Positions 39,408-49,220 of a stretch of DNA of 64,000 nt are shown in pieces (positions within the stretch are counted from its first letter, which is position 1; every line of letters begins with the position of its first letter). Source of the DNA: Massilia aquatica (GTDB lineage: Bacteria; Pseudomonadota; Gammaproteobacteria; Burkholderiales; Burkholderiaceae_D); NCBI RefSeq assembly GCF_011682045.1, contig NZ_VVIW01000007.1:62001-126000 (forward strand), read 5' to 3'. The position numbers were made by a program, and so were the translations under genes. The notes beneath the pieces were generated by a model. The model saw only the letters and a program-made list of their open reading frames with translations. It was not told where the DNA came from and did not search any database.

Positions 39408-40721
39408 CAAGCGCGCGAGCGTCTGCAACCGGTGTTTGCGCGCGCGCAGAATGTACTCGCATCGGGTCCGTGGCATGCGCGCTGGTATTTGCAGCCGCTG
39501 GCCACCGCGCTGGCGCGCTTTGCAGCCGTTGCCGCCGGCCCGGTCATGCTGGCGCCGGGGAAAATCAAGCAATCGGCCAGCGCCGAGCTGTCGCGCCGGA
39601 TCGACGACCTGATCGTCTTCGCGGGGCGGCACAGCGGCTTGTCGTCCCTGTGCACGCCGACCCACCGGGGCGGCTTCATTGCGCCCGACGCGCTGGTGGC
39701 GCGCCTGGCCGCGCACCTTGGGGCCGGGGTGCCATCGTCGCAGGACGAGCAGGTGCGCGCGCTGCTGCGCCTTGCCAGCGGCGACTGGCCCGCTGCGCGG
39801 GCCGCCGCGCGCGCACTGCCGCAAGGCCCGTTCGTGCAGGCGCTGCGCTACGCGCTCGGCGACGATGTCGCCATCGGCAGCGAGCGCGCCTTGTTCGCCG
39901 CTGCCGCGCGCATCCGCCACCCCGGCGGGGACGATGCCGCGCTGCTGGCAGCCTACGGCATCGCGGGGCCGGACGGCGCCTGCGCGGCGCGCTATGCGTG
40001 GGATGTCTATCCGGAGCTCGAATACGGGGAACCGGTTGTCAGGCTGCGCGTGACGGTCACGCCGGCGCACTCCGATGCCGACCTGCCGTACATGGCCATG
40101 CGCTGGCGCGGCGAGTTTTCCGACCGCCTGGAGAGCGAATTGCTGTACGGCGCCACCATCCTGCCGTCCTGCCTCGATGCGTTCTTTGCCTGCGGCGTGA
40201 GCCGGATCGGCTCGAACATCGACTGGCGTATCGCGCAATGGGATGACCGGGCGTTTCTCGGCGTGCTGCTTGACGCGGCCACGCCGGTCACGCCCATCGC
40301 CACCAGCCTGCTGGCGCTTGCGCTGGGCGGCAAGGAGCCGGGCCAGAGCGCGATGGCGGTCGACGCCCTGGTGGCGGTGGTGCTCGAAGCGCGCTGCGAC
40401 ATCGCTCTGCTGGCCGGCGAGATCCGCAAGATCCTGTTGTCCAGACTGGGCAAGGCGGCGCGCTACGCCAGGAGCCTGGCCAGCGCGGCGCGCGCCGATG
40501 CGGCCATGCCGGGCGCTGTTTGCGCGCTGCTGTGCGCAGTGCTCGATAGCGGCGAAGAGGCGCCGCCCAAGGATACCGGCGCCCTGCTCGAACTGCTGCT
40601 GGAACTGTCGCTCGGCCACGGGGTTGTGCTGGCGCCGGAGACGGCCGCCATGATCGGGAGCCTCAAGCTGTCTGGCAAAGGCAAGGCTGCGCAGAAGGCC
40701 TTGCTGGCGCATCTGGGCTGA
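39408..40721 (+). pseudogene. DUF6493-like protein, C-terminal part in the same frame after the TAA
   Basis: Reading on from the stop gives QARERLQPVFARAQNVLASG and a continuous frame to 40721. The first possible start is a GTG at 39432 with no good ribosome site. The stop is followed by CAA, and a CAA-to-TAA change at 39405 would restore a product of 902 residues. Either the gene is recently broken, the stop is read through, or the halves are separate proteins. Confidence 0.65.
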
Positions 40722-40730
40722 CGCGCGCGG

Positions 40731-41447
40731 TTACCACTTTTGCCTGGTGGCGGCTTGCTCGCTTTTTTCGCAATTGGTCTTTTTGTGCTGGATGCCTTTG
40801 CTTCCAATATCGAGCCCGTCCGGCGCGTGGTTCGATTCGACCGTGATGCAGTAGGTGCCATCGGCTCCCACCACGCGGTAGCGGCGCCGGTCGTACTGGC
40901 CGGGGTCGATGATCTCGGTGACCTTGGGCGCCTCGTACCAGCGGTTGGGGGCGGCGTCGGCGGCCGCCTGCAAGCCCTGCGCCAGACGTGTTGCGCCATT
41001 GCTGACCGGTGCGCTGATCGGCTGACCCGGATGGGCCTTGCGCAAGTCCTGGTCGATTTTGCCGATGCTGCGCCGGGCTAGCCGCATGATCTCGTCCGCG
41101 TTCGGCGACGCCGGGGGCGCGTCTTGCACGATCGTGTCGGGTGGCGCTTCGCTTATCGGCGCAACTGGCGCCGCCGCCGGCGTGGCCGGAACCGGCCGAA
41201 CCGCCGGAGCATCGGCGCGCGCCGCCTGCCGGGCAGCCGGCTGTGACACCGGCTTCGGCGGCGGTGGCGGCGGCGCCATGGGTGGCGTGATCTTGACCCA
41301 TTGAATGCTGTGGCCGGGATCGTTGTCCACGGCCGGAAGGCGGCGTGCATATTGCCAGCCCAATACCAGCAAAGCGTGCGCGAGCAATGTCAGCGCGATG
41401 GCGGCATAGCGGCGCTTGGCGGCAGGTGGCGTATAGGCGGGGAGCAT
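40731..41447 (-). CDS. Proline-rich inner-membrane-anchored periplasmic protein
   Basis: This 238-residue protein has a short basic cytoplasmic start, one membrane helix (about 13-30, YAAIALTLLAHALLVLGW), a Pro-rich periplasmic stretch (TPPMAPPPPPPKP), and a C-terminal domain with YDRRRYRVVGADGTYCITVES and two Cys (TYC, TNC). The architecture resembles TonB-like energy transducers, but the C-terminal fold is not that of TonB. The ATG at 41447 fits the topology. Function is unknown. Confidence 0.75.
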   Translation of the reverse strand: MLPAYTPPAAKRRYAAIALTLLAHALLVLGWQYARRLPAVDNDPGHSIQWVKITPPMAPPPPPPKPVSQPAARQAARADAPAVRPVPATPAAAPVAPISEAPPDTIVQDAPPASPNADEIMRLARRSIGKIDQDLRKAHPGQPISAPVSNGATRLAQGLQAAADAAPNRWYEAPKVTEIIDPGQYDRRRYRVVGADGTYCITVESNHAPDGLDIGSKGIQHKKTNCEKSEQAATRQKW

Positions 41448-41613
41448 GGCATCGAGTATATCGGTAGTTTCGTGCCCGTAACAGAATTGGTCTGGCCACT
41501 TTTGATCGTTTGACAAAAGAGGCGCCTGGCGGTACGAATGGTGCCGCCGCACGCGCCCTGATCATGCTTAAATAGGGGGTGCTCGGTTCCTCTGATCCGG
41601 CCTGGGAGTGCTC

Positions 41614-42402
41614 ATGCGTTTCAGATCGTTTCTGATAGCGATGCTGTTACCGTTGCTGGCGTTGCGCCTTGCGCCAGCGGCCGAGACGGTGCAACTGGTG
41701 ACCTACTACGACTACGTGCCGTGGTTCGTGCCGGGCCAGCCTGCGCTCGGCCTCAACGCGCGTCTGGCCAGCCGGTTGAGCGAGATGTCCGGCGGACGCT
41801 ACCGCTTTGAATCGGTCTACATTCCGCGCCGCCGGCTCGACGTGCTGCTGCAGGAAGGGAAGCTGGCGATGGTCGTTGCCTGGGTCCATCCGCGTTTTTT
41901 CGGCGACCCGGAGCGCACCCGCTATTCCTGGACCGGGCCGCTGATGAACGATGAATCGCTGGTGGTGTCGCCGCGCTCGGCGCCGCTCGAGTACGACGGG
42001 CCGGACTCGTTGCGCGGCAAGCGCTTCGGCGCGCCGGGCGGGCACCGCTTTCCCGACCTGGAGCCGCTGATCGCCGCCGGCGAGATCACGCGCATCGATG
42101 TGCCACAAATCAAGAACGCCTTGCAAATGATCGGCGCGCACCGGCGCCTCGACTTTACCGTGGTCGACCGTTCCACCCTCAATGCGCTCAAGCACGAGCA
42201 ACTCATCGACCTGGCGCAGCTGCACGTGGCCAGCCGGCCGCGCACGGCATCATACGAGCGCAGCATCCTGGTGCCGCTCGGCCGGCCCGAGCTGTATCGG
42301 TTTTTGCAGGGCGCGGTGGACGTGCTCGGAAGCGACAGTAGCTTGCTCGCGCCGCTTTCACGCCCACCGGACAAGCAGGCCGGCAAGCGCCCTGCGCAAT
42401 AG
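41614..42402 (+). CDS. Periplasmic substrate-binding-like protein
   Basis: This 262-residue protein has a signal peptide (cleavage near APAAE, residue 22) and an SBP_bac_3-like fold: VTYYDYVPWFVPGQPALGLNARLASRLSE near the start, a hinge region, and SLRGKRFGAPGGHRFPDL. GGGAG lies 6 nt before the ATG at 41614. No transporter permease or ATPase is adjacent, so it may be a solitary amino-acid-binding or signalling protein. Ligand unknown. Confidence 0.8.
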   Translation: MRFRSFLIAMLLPLLALRLAPAAETVQLVTYYDYVPWFVPGQPALGLNARLASRLSEMSGGRYRFESVYIPRRRLDVLLQEGKLAMVVAWVHPRFFGDPERTRYSWTGPLMNDESLVVSPRSAPLEYDGPDSLRGKRFGAPGGHRFPDLEPLIAAGEITRIDVPQIKNALQMIGAHRRLDFTVVDRSTLNALKHEQLIDLAQLHVASRPRTASYERSILVPLGRPELYRFLQGAVDVLGSDSSLLAPLSRPPDKQAGKRPAQ

Positions 42403-42486
42403 CTGGTCGTGGGCATCGGCGCAAGCCGGCCGCAACGCGGCAATGATATAGTCGCGGCGCAACTTAACTCTCTCGGATAAACATTC

Positions 42487-43110
42487 ATGGCTTCTGGCTA
42501 TCGCAGGCAATTTCTTACCATCGCGTTGTGTTTGCTGGCGCTCGGCAGTTCCGCCGCCCGCGCGGACAGCATCGGCTACCAGGATGTCGTTGAGCTGACT
42601 GCCAAGTCCGCGGCCTTGCGGGTGGAGCACTACCATGACTGGAGCGACGCGACCCGTCCTGCGCGCTTCAAGATGATGACAAGCGGCGAAGACCCGTTCA
42701 GCGCCGCAAATACGTTTTCCACCCTGCGCGTGCTGGACAACAAGTCCGGCGCGGAACTGTTCCGCCGTCCGGTGCCCGCGCTGACCTATTTGTGGATCGA
42801 TCCGGCATCAAAGTACATTGTCGGCGTGTCCCAGGTAAAGCGGGACAATCCATATCATCTGGTTGTGTTCAACAAGAAAGGCGAGCGCCTGCTTGAGCGC
42901 AGCCTGCTCGGCACCAAGTGGCCGGAAACATTCGAGAGCGTCACCAACTGGATCTACTGGTACAAGCAACCATCGCCCAGGATCGAACTTGTCGAAGGGG
43001 AAACCACGGCGGTGCTGTCGGTCGAGGACCGGGCAGGGGTGATGCGCAGTGTCGAGTTCGCCCTGACGCGTCCCAAGGAAGTCTTGAGCGCTGCGCCCGT
43101 CAATCCCTGA
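42487..43110 (+). CDS. Exported protein of unknown function
   Basis: This 207-residue protein has a signal peptide (MASGYRRQFLTIALCLLALGSSAARA, cleavage near residue 26). The mature part is beta-rich (FSTLRVLDNKSGAELFRRPVPALTYLWIDPASKYIVGVSQVK, PYHLVVFNKKGERLLERSL), resembling one or two propeller-like repeats. I recognise no family. The 3' end overlaps the convergent lipoprotein gene by 11 bp. Confidence 0.75.
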   Translation: MASGYRRQFLTIALCLLALGSSAARADSIGYQDVVELTAKSAALRVEHYHDWSDATRPARFKMMTSGEDPFSAANTFSTLRVLDNKSGAELFRRPVPALTYLWIDPASKYIVGVSQVKRDNPYHLVVFNKKGERLLERSLLGTKWPETFESVTNWIYWYKQPSPRIELVEGETTAVLSVEDRAGVMRSVEFALTRPKEVLSAAPVNP

Positions 43111-43603
43111 AAAAGCCGCGCTTTTCCTCGTACATGGGGTCCGGTCCGCTGATCATCTTGCGCACGATGCCGTTGCGGTCGAAGTGCACGTGCATCATCG
43201 AGTTCCACACGCCGCTTTCTTTATAGCGATAGGACCACACTTCCAGGTCCGACAGCGACAGGTAGGAACGCTCGGCCGGACGCCCGACAGTGATCATCAC
43301 GTCGGCCCTGGTCGCCTTGTCGATCTTGATGCGCCCGAAGCCGACATCGCCCAGCACCTGCTCGAACGCGGCCAGCTTGCCGTCCGGCCCCATGCGCGCC
43401 ATCCAGGTGAACTGGCCGAACGGGCCGGTTGCGTATTCCAGCACCTGGCCCGAGGGCAGGGCGTGGATCGCGGTGGGCTCGCCGAACTTGGCGCGCACCA
43501 CGTCGAGCGTGTCGCCCGGCACCGGCGGGGTGCGCATCATCGCCGCGCAGCCGGCCAGGCTCAGCACCACGCCCAGGATTGCCATTTTTGCTCGTGTTTG
43601 CAT
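43100..43603 (-). CDS. Lipoprotein with BamE/SmpA-like fold
   Basis: This 167-residue protein has a lipobox LSLAGC (Cys near residue 18) after an N-terminal MQTRAKMAILGVV stretch. The body has two similar modules: GDTLDVVRAKFGEPTAIHALPSGQVLEY and KATRADVMITVGRPAERSYLSLSDLEVWSYRY, which look like tandem BamE/SmpA-type repeats (helix-loop-GxP-strand). The ATG at 43603 was chosen for the signal. It is probably outer-membrane anchored and not necessarily part of the Bam complex. Confidence 0.8.
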   Translation of the reverse strand: MQTRAKMAILGVVLSLAGCAAMMRTPPVPGDTLDVVRAKFGEPTAIHALPSGQVLEYATGPFGQFTWMARMGPDGKLAAFEQVLGDVGFGRIKIDKATRADVMITVGRPAERSYLSLSDLEVWSYRYKESGVWNSMMHVHFDRNGIVRKMISGPDPMYEEKRGFFRD

Positions 43604-43743
43604 AAAAACCACCTTGGGATCGCTCAAAACCCCATCATGCACCAGCTCGATGAAATCTTCACGACATGCGGTTCCGGCCGCGCTGGCGCCGATCAGGCAA
43701 AATGACTGGAGGTAACAGATAAACGCGTGTTGAGGAATGCATC

Positions 43744-44715
43744 ATGGAGACAGTCGAGGGTCCGGGTATCGACCCGAAGTGGGAAAAATCGTGGAAAATG
43801 CATTGGCGTTTTATCGAGGACATGCGGCGCAATGATGCGTCGGCCTATCGCAGCGAGCTGATGCATTTCGCTTCCCGCGGCACGACCATCGTGCAGCCCC
43901 TGTTTCCGCCCGAGCCAACCGATCCGCCGCGGCAAGCGTGGGAGTCCTCTTTTCTCAGCTCGACATTGAGCACGTGCGCCATGGTGACGCTGGGCTGGTT
44001 CGAGATCAGCAGCATCAAACAAAAACGCTGGGCGTCAAGCACCGGTGTTCATGCATTTGCCGCCAGTTACACGAAGCAAATGATCGATATGGCCAACCAT
44101 GGGAAGTTTGAACGCCGTCACCCAGGCAGAACCTTGCAATCCCTGAGCCCCGAAAGCGTCCTGTTGACGGCATTGGGGCTGGTGCTCGGCTGCAAGGAGC
44201 AGGCGGTCACGCTCGCGCGCATGCAACTGTCTGCGCATCGGCGCGGGTATGTCGGAAATGCGGATCGTTTCCCGGTTTGTCATTTCATGTTTCGCTTGTT
44301 GGCAGACTTCCTTGGGGAAGCGGCGCCGCAGGGCAGCGGCGATGCCGTATCCGAACCCATCCTCAGCGCCTTGTTCGACGCCTGGCGTACGCCGGACCCG
44401 GCCTTGCTGGTGCCGCTGTGCCTCGGCGCTTGCGATATTCATACGTTTCGCTCCCGGCCGCAGAGCCCCAGACAGATCTTTTCCGATTTTGGCGGCTTGA
44501 AGCGCACGCCGATTGAAATCCTGCTGTTGTTCAAGCTGCGCCAATCGCTCGGCCTTGACAATCCGGTGCTTGAGCATCCAATGATGGCCACCGCGCTGGG
44601 CAAGTTGCCCGACGAAGTGCCATTCGAGCCCGACAGCCTGGTCACGGCGGTACGCGCCCGCATGGTGGCGCAAGGGTACGACGAGCAAGCGATTGTTGCC
44701 ATGTACGCGTCCTGA
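43744..44715 (+). CDS. Protein of unknown function
   Basis: This 323-residue protein has no signal peptide; one hydrophobic stretch lies near residues 76-92. WKMHWRFIEDMRRNDASAYRSELM at the N-terminus and LSPESVLLTALGLVLGCKEQAVTLARMQL in the middle suggest an all-helical fold. Immunity-protein-like or TPR-like folds are possible, but I recognise no family. The upstream gap of 140 bp and downstream gap of 225 bp make it a single gene. Confidence 0.7.
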   Translation: METVEGPGIDPKWEKSWKMHWRFIEDMRRNDASAYRSELMHFASRGTTIVQPLFPPEPTDPPRQAWESSFLSSTLSTCAMVTLGWFEISSIKQKRWASSTGVHAFAASYTKQMIDMANHGKFERRHPGRTLQSLSPESVLLTALGLVLGCKEQAVTLARMQLSAHRRGYVGNADRFPVCHFMFRLLADFLGEAAPQGSGDAVSEPILSALFDAWRTPDPALLVPLCLGACDIHTFRSRPQSPRQIFSDFGGLKRTPIEILLLFKLRQSLGLDNPVLEHPMMATALGKLPDEVPFEPDSLVTAVRARMVAQGYDEQAIVAMYAS

Positions 44716-44822
44716 GCCGGCGCGTCGCCGTGAAAGCACAGCGGTTTTGCCCGGTTTTTGCGCCATCGCCACCGTTGGGAAGCTCAAATCTCCCTTGGAC
44801 ACCGTTCCGGCGCAAGCTTTTC

Positions 44823-44851
44823 TGGCAGCCCCGGCGCTTTTCGCATATACT
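44823..44851 (+). promoter_or_regulatory. Possible sigma-70 promoter for rpsO
   Basis: TATACT (44846-44851) matches the -10 consensus at five of six bases; TGGCAG (44823-44828), 17 bp upstream, is a weak -35. It lies 90 bp before rpsO. The -10 is good, the -35 poor. Confidence 0.35.
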
Positions 44852-44940
44852 TGCGGGTCTGGCCGTTTTGGCCGGTTCATCAATCGAAGTTCACGGTGTG
44901 TCGGGTTGCGACTCGTGCACCGCATGTGAAAGGTACTATC

Positions 44941-45210
44941 ATGACCGTAGAAAACATCAACAAAGCCGCGATTATCGCGGACAACGCCCGTGCGCAAAAC
45001 GACACCGGCTCCCCTGAAGTTCAGGTCGCTCTGCTGACCGCACGCATCAACGAACTGAACGGCCACTTCAAAGCCCACGCGAAAGATCACCACTCGCGCC
45101 GTGGTCTGATCATGATGGTCAATCGTCGTAAGAGCCTGCTGTCCTACCTGAAAAGCAAAGACGCTACCCGTTATCGCGATCTGATCGCTAAACTCGGTCT
45201 GCGCAAGTAA
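44941..45210 (+). CDS. rpsO: 30S ribosomal protein S15
   Basis: This 89-residue protein has the S15 signature [54 protein letters not shown], which contacts 16S rRNA helix 22 and the h20-h22 junction. Length is exactly that of the family. AAAGGT precedes the ATG. It is upstream of pnp as in most proteobacteria, with a terminator-like hairpin between. Confidence 0.99.
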   Translation: MTVENINKAAIIADNARAQNDTGSPEVQVALLTARINELNGHFKAHAKDHHSRRGLIMMVNRRKSLLSYLKSKDATRYRDLIAKLGLRK

Positions 45211-45236
45211 TTTTTGCCGATTCAAAGTTGATCAAG

Positions 45237-45272
45237 AAATGCCTGCACAGCTTGCTGTCGCGGGCATTTTTG
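45237..45272 (+). terminator. Rho-independent terminator after rpsO
   Basis: AAATGCC (45237-45243) pairs with GGCATTT (45263-45269), extended inward by TGC/GCG, and is followed by a T-rich run. It probably allows partial read-through into pnp. Confidence 0.75.
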
Positions 45273-45376
45273 CATTTTTAGTCCCGAAAAAGTAGTAAAG
45301 GCAGCAAGCAATGTTGCCTGTGGTGAGGTGGACGACAGCGCCTGAAAATCTGTCGGCAAATAGAAAGGGATTACCC

Positions 45377-47494
45377 ATGTTTAATAAAGTTACGAAAACC
45401 TTCCAGTACGGCCAACATCAAGTTACGCTGGAAACCGGCGAAATCGCCCGTCAAGCCTCCGGCGCCGTCATGGTGTCGATCGAAGACACCGTTGTCCTGG
45501 CTACCGTGGTTGCGCGCAAAGACGCCAAGCCAGGCCAGGATTTCTTCCCGCTGACGGTCGACTATGTCGAGAAAACGTACGCAGCCGGTAAAATCCCAGG
45601 CGGTTTCTTCAAGCGCGAAGGCCGTCCTTCCGAAAAAGAAACCCTGACCAGCCGCCTGATCGACCGTCCGATCCGCCCGCTGTTCCCAGAAGGCTACCTG
45701 AACGAAGTTCAGATCATCATCCACGTGCTGTCGGTCAATCCTGAGATCGATCCGGACATCGCCGCCATGATCGGCGCTTCCGCCGCCCTGTGCGTTTCCG
45801 GCATCCCGTTCAGCGGCCCGATCGGCGCCGCGCGCGTCGGCTACGCCAACGGCCAGTTCATCCTGAACCCGACCACCACCCAGCTCAAGACGTCCGAGAT
45901 GGACCTGGTTGTCGCCGGTACCGAAACGGCCGTGCTGATGGTCGAATCGGAAGCCAAGCAACTGTCCGAAGAAATCATGCTCGGCGCCGTTGTCTACGGC
46001 CACGACCAGATGAAAGTCGTGATCGATGCGATCCACGAACTGGTGCGCGACGGCGGCAAGCCGGAAGTTGAGTGGACCGCTCCCGCCAAGAACGAAGCGC
46101 TGATCGCCCGCGTGAAAGAACTGGCCGAAACGAACATCAACGAAACCTACCAGATCAAGGACAAGGTCGCCCGTACCGCCAAGCTGAAGGCATCGTTCCA
46201 GGAAGTCTACGCCGCCCTGGCCGCCGACGCTGCCGCCACCGGCATCGCCCAGCCGGACAATGTCGACGTCGGCAACGTGCTGTTCGACATCGAAGCCAAA
46301 GTCGTGCGTTCGCAGATCTTGAACGGCGAGCCGCGCATCGACGGCCGCGATACCCGCACCGTGCGTCCGATCGCAATCCGCACCAGCATCCTGCCACGCA
46401 CCCACGGTTCGGCCCTGTTCACCCGCGGCGAAACGCAAGCGCTGGTCGTGGCCACCCTCGGCACCGCGCGCGACAGCCAGAAGATCGACGCGCTAATGGG
46501 CGAGTACACCGACGACTTCATGATGCACTACAACATGCCTCCGTTCGCCACCGGCGAAACCGGCCGTGTAGGCACCCCGAAGCGCCGCGAAATCGGCCAC
46601 GGCCGCCTGGCCAAGCGTGCGCTGATCGCCGCCTTGCCCAACCCTGAAGACTTCAGCTACTCGGTGCGCCTGGTGTCCGAAATCACCGAATCGAACGGTT
46701 CTTCGTCGATGGCTTCCGTCTGCGGCGGCTGCCTGGCGCTGATGGATGCCGGCGTGCCGATGAAAGCGCACGTGGCCGGTATTGCCATGGGCCTGATCAA
46801 GGAAGGCGGCAAGTTCGCGGTGTTGTCCGACATTCTGGGCGACGAAGATCACCTGGGCGACATGGACTTCAAGGTAGCCGGTACCGCCAATGGCATTACC
46901 GCGCTGCAGATGGACATCAAGATCATGGGCATCACCAAGGAAATCATGCAAGTGGCTCTGGCGCAAGCCAAAGAAGGCCGCCAGCACATCCTCGGCGAAA
47001 TGCAGAAGGCCATGCCGCACGTGAAAACCGAACTGTCGGATTTCGCACCGCGCCTGATCACCATCAAGATCAATCCTGAGAAAATCCGTGATGTCATCGG
47101 CAAGGGCGGCGCTGTCATCCGCGCGCTGACCGAAGAAACCGGCACCCAGATCGACATCAGCGATGAAGGTATCGTCACCATCGCATCGGTTGACGCTGCT
47201 GCCGGCCAGGAAGCCAAGCGCCGCATCGAAGAACTAACCGCCTCGGTCGAAGTGGGCAAGACCTACGACGGCGTTGTGCTCAAATTGCTCGACTTCGGCG
47301 CGATCGTCCAGGTCATGCCGGGCAAGGATGGCCTGCTGCACATCTCGCAGATCGCCAACGAGCGTGTGAACGCGGTTGCCGACTACCTGAAAGAAGGCCA
47401 GCAAGTGCGCGTCAAGGTGTTGGAAACCGACGACCGCGGCCGTCTGAAGCTGTCGATGAAAGCTGCTGAAGGCGCGGAAGCGGCTCCTCAGTAA
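45377..47494 (+). CDS. pnp: Polyribonucleotide nucleotidyltransferase (PNPase)
   Basis: This 705-residue 3'-5' phosphorolytic exoribonuclease has two RNase PH domains (about 10-210 and 310-540), a KH domain (about 550-615, [22 protein letters not shown]) and an S1 domain (about 620-690, [31 protein letters not shown]). ATG 45377 follows AAAGGGA. It degrades mRNA and can join the degradosome. Autoregulation is expected from the family, not seen here. Confidence 0.98.
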   Translation: MFNKVTKTFQYGQHQVTLETGEIARQASGAVMVSIEDTVVLATVVARKDAKPGQDFFPLTVDYVEKTYAAGKIPGGFFKREGRPSEKETLTSRLIDRPIRPLFPEGYLNEVQIIIHVLSVNPEIDPDIAAMIGASAALCVSGIPFSGPIGAARVGYANGQFILNPTTTQLKTSEMDLVVAGTETAVLMVESEAKQLSEEIMLGAVVYGHDQMKVVIDAIHELVRDGGKPEVEWTAPAKNEALIARVKELAETNINETYQIKDKVARTAKLKASFQEVYAALAADAAATGIAQPDNVDVGNVLFDIEAKVVRSQILNGEPRIDGRDTRTVRPIAIRTSILPRTHGSALFTRGETQALVVATLGTARDSQKIDALMGEYTDDFMMHYNMPPFATGETGRVGTPKRREIGHGRLAKRALIAALPNPEDFSYSVRLVSEITESNGSSSMASVCGGCLALMDAGVPMKAHVAGIAMGLIKEGGKFAVLSDILGDEDHLGDMDFKVAGTANGITALQMDIKIMGITKEIMQVALAQAKEGRQHILGEMQKAMPHVKTELSDFAPRLITIKINPEKIRDVIGKGGAVIRALTEETGTQIDISDEGIVTIASVDAAAGQEAKRRIEELTASVEVGKTYDGVVLKLLDFGAIVQVMPGKDGLLHISQIANERVNAVADYLKEGQQVRVKVLETDDRGRLKLSMKAAEGAEAAPQ

Positions 47495-47520
47495 TCGTTT
47501 ATCGGGCCATGCCTGTAAAG

Positions 47521-47553
47521 AACCGTCAGCGCGCAAGCCCTGGCGGTTTTTTT
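47521..47553 (+). terminator. Rho-independent terminator after pnp
   Basis: AACCGTCAG (47521-47529) pairs with CTGGCGGTT (47540-47548; one wobble), followed by TTTTTTT. It is 26 bp after the pnp stop. Confidence 0.85.
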
Positions 47554-47586
47554 CGGGCTGAACCCATTATGGAAAGGATGAATTTC

Positions 47587-47982
47587 ATGGACGAGCTTAA
47601 CGCCCCGTACCACGCACATATTTATTACGACGATGCATCGCGCGCGCAGGCGCAGGCCTTGCGCGCACGCCTGCTCGACGCCAAGGAGAGCGGCGCGCTG
47701 CCGGAACTGTTTTTTGTCGGCGAGCTGGGCGGGCATGCGGTTGGGCCGCATCCGCTGCCCGAGTACGAGATTCACTACAGCCTGGCGATGCTGCCGGCGG
47801 TCGTTGCGCTGCTTAAAGCGTCCGGGCTGCGCGCTCTGGTGCATCCGTTGACCGATGACGACGTGGCCGACCACACCACCCTGGCGCACTGGATCGGCGA
47901 GCCGTTGCCGCTCAAGCTCGAAACCTTGGACCCGCCCGGAGTGAACCAGGGCGTGGCGCGGTTTGGGAAGTCGGCGTTTTAA
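47587..47982 (+). CDS. DOPA 4,5-dioxygenase family protein
   Basis: This 131-residue protein resembles the DOPA 4,5-dioxygenase family (YcnE/DODA of fungi and bacteria): YHAHIYYDD near the start, GPHPLPEYEIHYS in the centre, and LVHPLTDDDVADHTTLAHWIG near the end give the conserved histidines. The reaction would be extradiol cleavage of a catechol; the bacterial substrate is unknown. I favour the ATG at 47587, 9 nt after GGAAAGG, over the in-frame ATGs at 47569 and 47578. Confidence 0.85.
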   Translation: MDELNAPYHAHIYYDDASRAQAQALRARLLDAKESGALPELFFVGELGGHAVGPHPLPEYEIHYSLAMLPAVVALLKASGLRALVHPLTDDDVADHTTLAHWIGEPLPLKLETLDPPGVNQGVARFGKSAF

Positions 47983-48001
47983 GAAAGCACTGACGGGTAG
48001 A

Positions 48002-48328
48002 TTAGCACGAGATATTGAGATGGGCCTTGGCGGCGGTGCAGTTCATGGCAAGCTCCATGGTCTTGTTATCTTTCGGATTCACGGCTGTGAAGACCAGGAA
48101 TTCGACGCCGCTGCACGTCGCCTTGATCGAACCGTCCGCCTTGCGCGTCGTCGCTCCCATTTTTTTGCAGGAAGGGAAATTCTTCTTGATGATTTTCTCT
48201 GCCACTTTGCTTGTGTCGCCCTTGGGGGCAGCACCAATGGCGAGCGCCGCCGCCGACACCACGTTGACCATCGAGAGGGCGACCCAGACTGCGGTGATGC
48301 TCACTACGTGCTTTCGTAACATGCTCAT
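48002..48328 (-). CDS. Small exported protein of unknown function
   Basis: This 108-residue protein has a signal peptide (MSMLRKHVVSITAVWVALSMVNVVSAA, cleavage near residue 26). The mature part has three Cys (SCKKMG, TCSGVEF, NCTAAKAHLNISC gives a further pair). ATG 48328 follows AAGGTT. No family recognised. Confidence 0.65.
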   Translation of the reverse strand: MSMLRKHVVSITAVWVALSMVNVVSAAALAIGAAPKGDTSKVAEKIIKKNFPSCKKMGATTRKADGSIKATCSGVEFLVFTAVNPKDNKTMELAMNCTAAKAHLNISC

Positions 48329-48639
48329 TTTTAACCTTAAAGTGTGCTGCCAGTTGTCGGCCGGAAGAATGCCTTGTGAGCGCTTCCTTTTCCCGGCGGG
48401 AAAGTGTTCTCTTGTTCGTGGTTTGTATTGCTCAGGCAATGTTGTCACAACATAAGATATATGTAAATGCGCGTCACATTATTTCTTTTGATGCTGGGCT
48501 TAAGGTGAAGTGACTGTGCCGGGCGGCCTTGGCAAGCAGGCATTTTTTAAGAACGTGTGTTTGGGAAGCGCGAGATTGCGGCACGGTGATAAAGCCAGGA
48601 TGGTGATTGCAGCTGCGTACGCATTTGCCAGGTCAGCGC
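48329..48639. other. Intergenic region, no gene seen
   Basis: This 311-bp region lies between the small exported protein (its upstream side) and the DUF1640-like gene (its 3' side). A 69-codon minus frame at 48500-48709 has no ribosome site or family signature and is not called. No other feature is supported. Confidence 0.4.
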
Positions 48640-48981
48640 TCACCGCACGAGCTTCAAAACGAGCCCGGCAATGAACGCTATTTGCAGAAATCCCACCCCG
48701 ACGACCCATCGCACCAGCTCAGCTTTGGCCTCGGCGATGCTGGCTTTTGCTTCGGCCCCAGTGCGCTCTATTTTAGAGTCCAGTTTTTCGACCGAGGTGC
48801 GAATGACAGTCAATTCTTGGGAGAAGTCTTGTCTGCTCGCAAGCTGCTCGACGATACTGGCATCTTCCGCGGTAATGATTTCCGCAAGCATGGCCGCTTG
48901 CAACTTCGCTTGGTCGATTGAGAACCCTGCACGCTCCAGGCGCTCCGCCATTTTCAAGGTATCGAACGGTATTGTTGGCAT
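48640..48981 (-). CDS. DUF1640/CCDC90-like coiled-coil membrane protein, copy 1
   Basis: This 113-residue protein starts PTIPFDTLKMAERLERAGFSIDQAKLQAAMLAEIITAEDASIVEQL, the DUF1640 pattern, and continues with a coiled coil (about 50-88) and a C-terminal membrane helix (about 92-111). It is about two-thirds identical to the next gene's product and has a six-residue longer coiled coil (EAKASIAEAKAE). Function unknown; the eukaryotic relatives CCDC90/MCUR1 are mitochondrial. Confidence 0.85.
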   Translation of the reverse strand: MPTIPFDTLKMAERLERAGFSIDQAKLQAAMLAEIITAEDASIVEQLASRQDFSQELTVIRTSVEKLDSKIERTGAEAKASIAEAKAELVRWVVGVGFLQIAFIAGLVLKLVR

Positions 48982-49220
48982 GAAATCCTCTAATCATGGC
49001 GCGCCAAGAGCATCCGCCATGTGGATTAGACTGATTGAAGGATTAGCCGCTGCCTAATCCGCCACTACTCGCCTTTTACAGGCCGACCGTGCCTACGCGG
49101 GTCTCGTCTGGATTTATAGAGCGCGGAGACTTACTCACACTCTATGTTTCAGGAGCAGGTGATTGTGTGGCGCATGGGACTGGCGCCTACCATTTCCGAA
49201 CTCCCGTTCTCGTGCGTCGG

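Noticed and set aside
38505-40712. 735-codon minus-strand frame over the DUF6493-like gene
   Set aside because: Considered as an alternative to the split gene, but composition is shadow-like (Arg/Gln/His-rich) and the plus frame continues the 4-bp overlap chain from the SWIM gene.
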